Shown here one piece after another: positions 57,009 to 64,000 of a DNA stretch of 64,000 nucleotides (position 1 is its first letter; the number at the start of each line of letters is the position of its first letter). The notes under the pieces were generated by a model, which saw only the letters and a program-made list of their open reading frames with translations, did no database searches and was not told where the DNA came from. Source of the stretch: Agapetus fuscipes (Eukaryota > Arthropoda > Insecta > Trichoptera > Glossosomatidae); the NCBI GenBank assembly GCA_951799405.1, contig OX637333.1, positions 14,383,960 through 14,447,959 on the forward strand, read 5' to 3'. A program made the position numbers and the translations under genes.

Positions 57009-57064
57009 ATAAGATATATATGAGCATCAAATACAAAAAACAAGTAGGTGGTGGAAAAGCTTAC

Positions 57065-57158
57065 CTCTTTGTCTGTAAAATGTGATTTATCCTTTTCTTG
57101 TTCGGGGGTGAGGTGCAAGACGGTTTCCATACTAGTTGCATGAGATTTGAGCACGTAT
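57065..57158 (-). CDS. eRF1: eRF1 internal exon (domain 3, start of window part)
   Basis: Minus-strand exon of 94 bp: acceptor GTTTCAG before A57158, donor GAG|GTAAGC from 57064. One base finishes a split arginine codon, then 31 residues read [31 protein letters not shown]. The [16 protein letters not shown] block is diagnostic for eRF1. It joins in phase 0 with the exon at 26245-26392. The Helitron/LTR insertion begins only about 50 bp beyond the donor. Upstream exons (stop-codon recognition and GGQ domains) must lie to the right of the window; none was found between 57159 and 64000. Confidence 0.92.
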
Positions 57159-57429
57159 CTGAAACACCCAGCACAACACACTTGTTAACTCAACCAATGA
57201 ACCTCCTGGAGACTAGAGGTCTACCCCTAGTACAGGGCTTGCCAAGATGTGCGTCGCGTGTTGATGCGACTGAATCAAAATAGTGTAGACAAATCAAGTC
57301 ATCACACAGAACATGTTACATACACATAATATGGACTGTTTTCTTTATATTTTGTAATGATTTACTGGGTATATCTAAAGATATTTCTTCATAAAATCAA
57401 CTTTCACTGCCAAAATCTATAATCATCTA

Positions 57430-57772
57430 TAATCTAAGTTGCAAGGATATATTCATTTAAAGCTCTCAGATGTATGCCCACAAACAAACACGTGTAGTTC
57501 GTGCTTACAAATGCTGAATGTGGATTTACAAATAAAATCCAAACCTCAAATGAACATAATCTCTACAACTTTTGCCGACCTTCCCTGACACAGGGGTGAC
57601 ATTGGCAAAGTGAACCATTTTTTACAGTATGGGTAGTATGCAAGGTATGTATGCAAGGACAGAGTCAAGTGGAGGCACTTGTGTGGAGGTACTGGCCACC
57701 CCTAGAGGAAAGGCGGCAGGATACAAGACAAGACAAGACAAGGGTGGTCAGCCTCATACCAACCTATAAGTC
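57430..57772 (-). mobile_element. S3 retroposon interrupted by a 108-bp LINE insert
   Basis: A reverse S3 split at TATGGGT|GGTCAG. The insert (57635-57742) is the extreme 3' end of the LINE seen at 40415-41218, identical by eye over about 90 bp, and is flanked by GGGT. Confidence 0.8.
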
Positions 57773-58140
57773 AAGGAATACGAATAATAAATAACATTTG
57801 ATTATAAAAAAGAACAAAACCTTAAAAAGAAATCTATACAAAATAAATTGCACAGAATCTGCACTCGACTTTCTTGCAAAAATTAACCCACTGTATGACG
57901 TATGTAAAGCTATAATCATCTACCAGCTTATGCAGTTTCAATGAAAATATAATATATCGATAATAAATCAATTTTATTCCACCGCTGTGTGTACCTGCAT
58001 ACTCGTACGAGTATGGAAATAGCCATATAAATTCTTAAGTGAATAAAAAATATTTGGATGATTTATTTGGTGAGCGCCGTTTTGTGTGAATCACACCTCA
58101 AGAGCCCTCTGCGAGGTTGGTCTTCTCTGGAAAAAGCGCC
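57773..58140. other. AT-rich spacer and S1 tail fragment
   Basis: 58045-58140 is a reverse S1 3' end. The rest is unrecognised. Confidence 0.45.
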
Positions 58141-58189
58141 AATTACACAAGAAAGATCCTCGACTCATAGGTTGGTATGAAGCTGACCT

Positions 58190-58811
58190 CTGTACTGTAC
58201 TGTACTGTATCCTGCCACCGTTCCATTAGGGGTGGCCGGTACCTCCGCAGATGCGCCTCCACTTTTTGCTGTCATCACCTTTTTCATACATACTCTTCTC
58301 TTATTCTCACTCTGCAGAATCCATTCTTTCGCAATCTCACCTATTTGGTCTAACCATTCTTTCCTCAGCCTTCTCCTTCCGCGCTTTCCTCTGACATTTC
58401 CTTTGTACACTTTCTTCGTTAGTTGTTCATCATCCATTCTTTCAAGATGTCTGAACCATCTCATCGTACTTTTTTGTACTTTCATTCTCATATTCTCTTT
58501 TATACCACACTCGTTCATCACTCAATTATTACGTACTCTATCACTCAGTGTCTTTCCAGCCATTGCTCTCAGGTAAGCCATTTCAACCGTACTTACATAC
58601 TTTACTCAGCTCACATTCATTGAGCCTCACTTCCACCAACCAATATGCCATTGTGGACCGCCGATCTCATATTCTTCCTAAGTTTCCTATTTCTTGCAAT
58701 TCTTCCAATCGTTCCCATTACACTTCTTCCTCTACTAGCGCGCTTTTCCAATTCTTTCGTCAATTTCGCATTCGACTCAAACTTGCTTCCCAGATAATAA
58801 AATTCATTTAA
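58190..58811 (-). pseudogene. LINE C-terminal fragment, copy A (frameshifted)
   Basis: Minus-strand fragment with MRWFRHLERMDDEQLTKKVY, KGNVRGKRGRRRLRKEW and, frame-broken, an EFYYLGSKFES-like start at 58811. The 3' end has a (TACTG)n-type tail at 58190-58210. It overlaps in protein content with copy B beside it. Confidence 0.7.
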
Positions 58812-59212
58812 TCTTCACTTTCACACTTTCCCTTACACCACATTCTTCTCTTACAAAATCATTCCTCACCCTGTCACTTCATTTTTTTCCAATCATACTT
58901 CTTAGATAGTCCATTTCTACTGTATGGACTTTACTAATTTCCCTTTCACTCACCGTCCAGGCTTCACTTCCATACATCAAGGTGGGCACTAGTATACCAC
59001 CGTGCACCGCCAATCTAACATTTTTTGAGAGATTTTGGTTCCTGGCGATGCAAGCGGTCGCACCCAGTACACACCTGCCTTTCATTATTCTTCTTTCAAA
59101 TTCACCGGCCATTCTTCCATCTTTTTCAAACTTACTTCCCAAATATACAAACTCATTGACAACATCAACATTCATTCCATTAATTTTAAATTCATAATTC
59201 ATTAAAGTATTG
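58812..59212 (-). pseudogene. LINE fragment, copy B, part 2
   Basis: Minus-strand fragment reading NEFVYLGSKFEKDGRM, LVPTLMYGSEAWTVSEREI and MDYLRSMIGKK, then frame-broken. It continues the reverse transcriptase fragment at 59480-59946, from which it is separated by an S3 insertion. It joins copy A at 58811/58812 by repeating content, suggesting a duplication or two insertions. Confidence 0.7.
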
Positions 59213-59479
59213 ATTCCTTGACTGATAGGTTGGTATGCAGCTGACCACCCATACTGTAAAAAATGGTTCACTTTGCCAATGTCACCCCTGCTTCAGGGAA
59301 GGTCGGCAAGAGTTGCAGGGCTTATGTTCATTTGAGAAGGGTTTTTTATATTGTAGGTGGTTTATATTGTAGGTACACATGCGGCATGTGTAAGCGCGAA
59401 ATTATGCATGTCTGCTTGTGGGAATGCATTTAATATGAATCTCAAATGATACATATCTTTGCAGCTTAGATTTGGATTT
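59213..59479 (+). mobile_element. S3 retroposon inserted in a LINE
   Basis: A forward S3 from CCTTGACTGATAGGTTGG to GCAGCTTAGATTTGGA, with a short internal duplication (TTTATATTGTAGGTGG/TTTATATTGTAGGTAC). It separates the reverse transcriptase core from its C-terminal part. Confidence 0.75.
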
Positions 59480-59946
59480 TAATTTTTTATCATCTCTTTC
59501 AAAAATCAAAACGTTCATCTTTCTTGCATTTAACTTCAAATGATTACCTATCAAAGCTTCGTTCAATCTAAAGAGCATCGTTTGCAATTCCACTGCTGAA
59601 TCAGATGCAAGGACTGCATCATCCGCATACAGTAGAACACTCACTTTGCTCTCTCCTATTATTAATCCACAATCATCAAGTCTAGCATCTCGAACACACT
59701 TGTCCATGACTATGTTCAATAGCCATGGGCTCATTGCACATCCTTGCCTTACACCCTTAAAATCTTCCAACCATTCACTATACTCACCATCCATACTATT
59801 CTCATAGTTTGCATGCACCACATTGAGGAGAGCTCCATTCACTCCGTATGCTTTCAAAACATCCCACAACATACCTCTGTCCACTGAGTCAAAAGCCTTT
59901 TCCAGATCCACAAAGGCCGTTAACAGTTTCCCCCTCACTGACAGTA
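59480..59946 (-). pseudogene. LINE reverse transcriptase core, copy B, part 1
   Basis: Minus strand, about 150 residues: LLTAFVDLEKAFDSVDRGM, GVRQGCAMSPWLLNIVMDKC, the catalytic LLYADDAVLASDS and LKLNARKMNVLIFERDD. Palm motifs are intact, including the Y-A-D-D box, but both ends are cut by S3 copies. It is a non-LTR element of the same family as 40415-41218. Confidence 0.85.
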
Positions 59947-60195
59947 AGATGGTTCACTCTGCAAATTTCACCTTTGTTTCAGGGAAGGTTGGCAAGAGTT
60001 GCAAGGCTTATGTTCATTTGAGATTGGGTTTTTATGTTGTAAGTCAACATGCATTATGTGTAAGCACGAAGTTACAAATTTCTGCTTGTGGGAATGCATT
60101 TAATATGAATCTCAAATGGTATGTATCTTTGCAACTAAGATTATAGAACTAAACAAAATAATTTCCTTGACTTTATAGGTTAGTATGTGGCTGAC
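59947..60195 (+). mobile_element. S3 retroposon at upstream break of the LINE
   Basis: S3 lacking its first ~30 bp (starts AGTAAGATGGTTCACTCTGC). A second S3 start (CCTTGACTTTATAGGTTAGT) follows at 60163. Confidence 0.65.
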
Positions 60196-60620
60196 AACTG
60201 TAATGTTCCCCCCCCCCTGGTGAAAAAAAGAAAAGGAGGAAACAAGAAAAGAGGTACGAATGAGGAGATTGTTATCTCCTAAGGTAGAAGGGAGTGATCG
60301 AAGGTGAAGGAGAATAACCTGGAGTCACCAGGATTCAAGTGCAACAAACCTTCTCTGAAAGAATAGCACTAGGCTGCTTCGATTCTTTTCCAACCTTCAG
60401 TTTCAGTTGCTGGAAGAGCAATCTACCCCAACCGAGGTAGTAATTATTTTTGGTCAATTATTATGTGATCATCTAGCTAAGGGTAGGACGCCTCGTTGTG
60501 TCATAGGTAGTGAAATGGAACGTTGTGTACTTTTTTGTTTTACCATTTCACCCCCTACTTTTGGGGAAGAAACCCAAGTTCTTTTTGGGAGGTGTACCTC
60601 TCATACATTTCTACCCTTTT
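60196..60620. other. Unrecognised segment beginning with a C-run
   Basis: TGTAATGTTCCCCCCCCCC at 60198 followed by a purine-rich stretch suggests an LTR-like edge, but no matching end was found. No gene. Confidence 0.3.
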
Positions 60621-61562
60621 CTTAAGGGAGCGCTCCACGCATATTCAAGATTATTTTTTTTAAAGTATGTTTTCATTTATTTTTTTAGAGCATCATTAAG
60701 ACATAAATTAATATTTCAAAAAATTACGTAGGATTAATCAACATTTAAACTATATATCATATTTTTTTCAAAAGTCAAATAAATTATTTACGTATATAAA
60801 TCAAAGCTTAATCTAGACTTGTTTTTGCTAAATGCGGAAAGAGCTTTGCTAAAATGCATATCCTCCAAAAACAAAAAAAAAATCTTAATTTTTTCTATGA
60901 TAGAATAATTTGAAAAGAGTTTGTTGAAGGCATGATCAGATTACTTTTTTGAAATTTGATATTGTTTTCATTATTTTACCTTTTGAATATTGCAAAATTT
61001 CTTTTTTTTTTGTATTTTTCTTACACCTTTTTTTCCAACATTCAATGTTTAAAAAAAAAAATGAAAAAAATCCCATGTAGATAAAGTCCTTTTTAAACCT
61101 ATAACAACAAAACAAATTCACACACGCAGAGCATATGGGTTAAAGACAACGTGTATTACAAAAACTATCTCCTCGTCTGCTGCGATACGAGCGTAAAAAA
61201 ATACGAATAAAAATATAAATATTGAAAATAACACATTAAAACTTTGAAGTCGGAAAGTTTTCTTTCTTTTATTAGTATTGTTTGTAAACACAAAGCAATT
61301 GTATGTGGTCAAATAGGTTCAAAACGCACATCTAAATCTAAGTTGCAAATATATGTATCATTTCAGATTCATATTAAATGCATTCCCACAAGCAGACACG
61401 CATAATTTTACGCTCACACATGCCGCATATGGACCTACAGTATAAAAAACCCAATCTCAAATGAACATAAGCCCTGCAATTCTTGCCGACCTTCCCTGAA
61501 ACAGGGGTGACATATTGGCAAAGTAAACCATTTTTTACAGTATGGGTGGTCAGCCTCATACC

Positions 61563-61988
61563 AAATAATAATAATAATATTAGGATGATTTATTTGGTGA
61601 GCGCTGTTTTTGTGTGTATCACACCTGAAGAGCCCTCTGCGAGCTTGGTCGTCGCTGTAGAAAGCGCCAATTCTCAAGCAAGACCCAGTTGTAAGGTTGG
61701 ATGGACCTTTCAGCGACCGGTCTTTGGTAAAGGTTTATGAATTTTTCGACTCAGCGAAGAGCACATTCGAAAGCACACTGGTATATTTTTTGTGCTCCGC
61801 CGGGATTCGAATCCACAACCTTCCATTAACGAGTCCGGATGGTTGCCACTGGACTACGGACCGGGGCAAGATGCCAACGACACGCGGTGTACCTGAGCGG
61901 TAGCCCATCCAAGTACTATCCGCGCCCAATGTTGCTTAACTTCGGTGATCTATGGGAACCGGTGCTTTCAACATGGTAACGTCGTTGA
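61563..61988 (-). mobile_element. Full S1 SINE with 5S head (reverse)
   Basis: (TAA)n tail at 61564-61582, body, tRNA-like part about 61795-61865, 5S-like head 61873-61988. Mirror of 6545-6968. Confidence 0.75.
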
Positions 61989-62159
61989 CCTAAAGGAATT
62001 TATTTTTTACACATAGGTGTAATAAATTTACAGTATGGGTTACTTGATTAGTACGTTTATTAATTTATTTAATAAAAAATATTAAAACTGAATAAAAAGT
62101 TGATATGCGAAAAAAAGTGTTTTTTTTTGCTCCTGGCGAGAAATTGAATTTTATTTATT

Positions 62160-62815
62160 GGTAAAATTGACCGGTCCGTAGTTCAAATGGTAACGCTTCG
62201 GACTCGTAACTCGAAGGTTGTGGGCTCAAATCCCGGCGAAGCACAAAAAATATACCATTTATATTTTCAAATTTGCTTTCGCTGGGTCGAAAAAATTCAT
62301 AAACCTTTACCAAAGACCGGTCATCAAAAGGTCCATCCAACCTTACAACAACTGGGTCTTGCTTAAGAATTGGCGATTTCTATAGCGACGACCAAGCTCG
62401 CAGAGGGCTCTTGAGGTGTGATTCACACAAAAACAGCGCTCACCAAATAAATCAGCCTATTTTTTTTAAGCCTACAGCTCCACAGTAATAGGGGCTTTCT
62501 TGAGAATAGGTGCATTCCATAGCGACGGTCAAGTTCGGCTCTTGAGGAGTGTTTCGCATCACCTTAGAATAAACACAACTAACCTGCACATATGGTGTAA
62601 CTTCTTGCCTGCGTTAACCCCGAAAGGGTCGCATGTGGCGATTCGGAACCTATTTATTTTTACAGGTAAGGAGGCCGGCCTCACACCAACAAGTTTCAGT
62701 TGAAGTAGGGGTTTTCCAACCTCCGGCTGGTGCTCATTTCTTGTGAAGGCTGAGTAAACCTTGCGATCGAACCCTTACTCTCGGAATGGAATGCAAGCAT
62801 TTTACCAATTGAGTG
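62160..62815. mobile_element. S1 (forward) and S2 (reverse) SINE copies
   Basis: S1 62160-62460 without 5S head; S2 62565-62815 in reverse, its head interrupted by the neighbouring S3. Mirror of 5391-6060. Confidence 0.6.
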
Positions 62816-62998
62816 ATTCCTTGACTTATAGGTTGGTATGAGGCTGACCACCCATACTGTGAAAAATGGTTCACTTTGCCAATGTGTCAGGGAAGGTCGA
62901 CAAAAGTTGTGGGGCTTATGTTCATTTGAGGTTTGGATTTTATTTGTAAGTACACATTCAGCATTTGTAAGCGCGAACTACACGTGTTGGTTTGTGGG

Positions 62999-63840
62999 TA
63001 GAGATTGCAATCCGGATTCTTCGAAATTCGAAAATAACTGAAAAATCCGGATTTTCTGGAGTTTTTTTAAATCCGGTTTTTAAAACTCAAATCCGGTTTC
63101 TTCGGATTTTAGCCAAAATTGAGTTCAATGCATAATATTTTATATTTATCCACAAATTTTCATTCTAAGTAGTTCGATTACCTACTCTAATAAGCAAATT
63201 CGAACAATATTTGAATTGGTAGGATTAGCTATAGGCTGTAGGTACTTTGTTTGAGCGAATTTGGCGCGAAATCCGTGATTGGCTCTGTTTATGCCCATAT
63301 AAGGCAATAAACCGAGCAACGCGAGACGTGCGCGTGCCGCGGGCGCGACGGACGCCCCGCGCCCCGCTCACTCACCGAGACACTTGACGCTTTCATGTTT
63401 TTAAGATCTCATTTTCTAAATAAGACTGATTAATATGTACTAAATTAATGTCATAAACTATAAATTAATGTCACTAAATTAATGTTATCTTGTGTGAAAA
63501 TTTCTAACCGACCATTGTTTGACAACGGCAAATTTAATTTGAGGATGAATAATACGTTTTGTTGCATTTGATTTTATGTTATGTTCAGTTTATGACTATG
63601 TTAGTTGACTAATTTACCTATATAAGGGAAAGATGACTGATACCCAAAGTTTTGTTGATTATTTTAGTTGATTTTATTTGTCGTGTCTGAATAAATGCAG
63701 ATTTTAAATTCTGTTTTATTTCAATTTATCAAATCACCTTAAAACTTAGAAAAATCCGGATTATCCGGTTTATCCGGATTTTAATCAAAGGAAAATTGGA
63801 AAATTCGGATTTCAAAAAAATCCGGATTTTGCATTCTCTA
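62999..63840. mobile_element. 842-bp hAT element with perfect 8-bp target duplication
   Basis: The ends TAGAGATTGCAATCCGGATT and, inverted, TAGAGAATGCAAAATCCGGA are flanked by TTTGTGGG on both sides (62991-62998 and 63841-63848). ATCCGGATT motifs recur near both ends. The centre (about 63255-63395) has an ATTGGCT box, CATATAAGG and a very GC-rich stretch, which looks like a promoter. No transposase frame. Confidence 0.88.
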
Positions 63841-63902
63841 TTTGTGGGCATACATCTGAGAGCTTTAAATGATTATATATCTTTGCAACTTAGATTATAG
63901 AG

Positions 63903-64000
63903 CTATCGACCTTTTTACGAGCTTGGTCGTCGTCGCTACAAAGTGCCAATTCTCAAGCAAGACCCAGTTGCTGTAAGGCGGGATGGAGCTTTTGTTACCG
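63903..64000 (-). mobile_element. S1 SINE fragment at window edge
   Basis: Reverse S1 body; continues beyond the window. Confidence 0.6.

Larger units (their letters stand above)
51277..57014 (-). mobile_element. Helitron HelD, split by an LTR element
   Basis: On the minus strand its 5' end is TC at 57014-57013 after an A, continuing across the LTR insertion into TTATATATAAAATTCTTGGG (53042 downward). Its 3' end at 51277-51280 is CTAG followed by T, preceded by a CGTGC-GCA-GCACG hairpin. Without the LTR element it is about 1.77 kb. Inside are two diverged ~230-bp direct repeats (51994-52230 and 52620-52830). No protein-coding gene was seen. Confidence 0.6.
26393..57064 (-). other. 30.7-kb eRF1 intron filled with nested mobile elements
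   Basis: The intron between eRF1 exons at 26245-26392 and 57065-57158, about 30,672 bp. Almost every kilobase contains Helitron, SINE, LINE or LTR sequence, listed separately. No further exon of eRF1 is needed, because residue order continues directly from ...HFTDKE to SGVELEL.., and none was found. Confidence 0.8.
60616..64000 (-). repeat. Right arm of long-range inverted duplication
   Basis: Reverse counterpart of about 5053-8105, including S3 (61320-61563), S1 with 5S head (61563-61988), S1 (62160-62460), S2 (62565-62815) and S3 (62817-63900). It differs by the hAT insertion at 62999-63840 and by losses in its distal AT-rich part. It reaches the window edge. Confidence 0.75.

Noticed and set aside
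60196..60620. Solo LTR
   Set aside because: Only one candidate edge with a C-run and a purine stretch; no second end or target duplication found.

Overview
The window is AT-rich eukaryotic DNA, most likely from an arthropod and probably an insect. The evidence is spliceosomal exons of conserved animal genes, insect-type transposons (piggyBac-like elements with TTAA targets, Harbinger, hAT, Helitrons, a Gypsy-type LTR element), SINEs with 5S and tRNA heads, and short (TTAGG)n blocks matching the arthropod telomere unit. The species cannot be named from the sequence alone.

Only two host genes are recognisable. At the left edge (315-565, + strand) is the last exon of a multi-pass transporter that looks like a major facilitator (MFS) protein. 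The rest of the window is occupied by the 3' part of the translation termination factor eRF1 on the minus strand. It has one exon at 57065-57158, a second at 26245-26392, and two alternative terminal exons, at 23968-24047 (proximal) and 18548-18633 (distal). Each terminal exon is in phase and ends in its own acidic tail with its own stop codon. The intron between the first two exons is about 30.7 kb and consists largely of transposable elements.

That intron holds a nested landscape. A Helitron (51277-57014) has its 5' end about 50 bp from the eRF1 splice donor. A 3.97-kb LTR element (53043-57008) with identical-looking LTRs sits inside that Helitron, next to its 5' terminus. The LTR element has no pol. 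Its single 751-residue Gag-like protein carries a SAP-like domain, coiled coils, a Gag core, a CCHC knuckle and a C-terminal domain resembling the TARG1/OARD1 macrodomain (ADP-ribose binding or hydrolysis). This is the most unusual object in the window. Further left are several ~2.5-kb Helitron copies, including a head-to-tail junction at 42040/42041. One copy is interrupted by a TTAA element pair and by a LINE, and the empty sites are visible in paralogous copies. There is also a tandem duplication carrying a (TTAGG)n satellite and a ~283-bp (CATA)n tract, and a 16-17-bp minisatellite grown inside a SINE-like repeat.

The flanks (1-17 kb and 57-64 kb) are dominated by three short retroposon families, here called S1 (5S + tRNA head), S2 (tRNA head) and S3 (about 40 copies, starting CCTTGACTTATAGGTTGG). 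A ~3-kb inverted duplication (about 5050-8105 and 60616-64000) brackets the eRF1 region. One arm carries an 842-bp hAT element with a perfect 8-bp target duplication that is absent from the other arm. Elements with terminal inverted repeats include a 1.34-kb piggyBac-like element whose transposase lost its catalytic core in frame, a 1.18-kb Harbinger remnant with the starts of both its genes, and several smaller MITEs. All similarities were judged by eye, with no database search.
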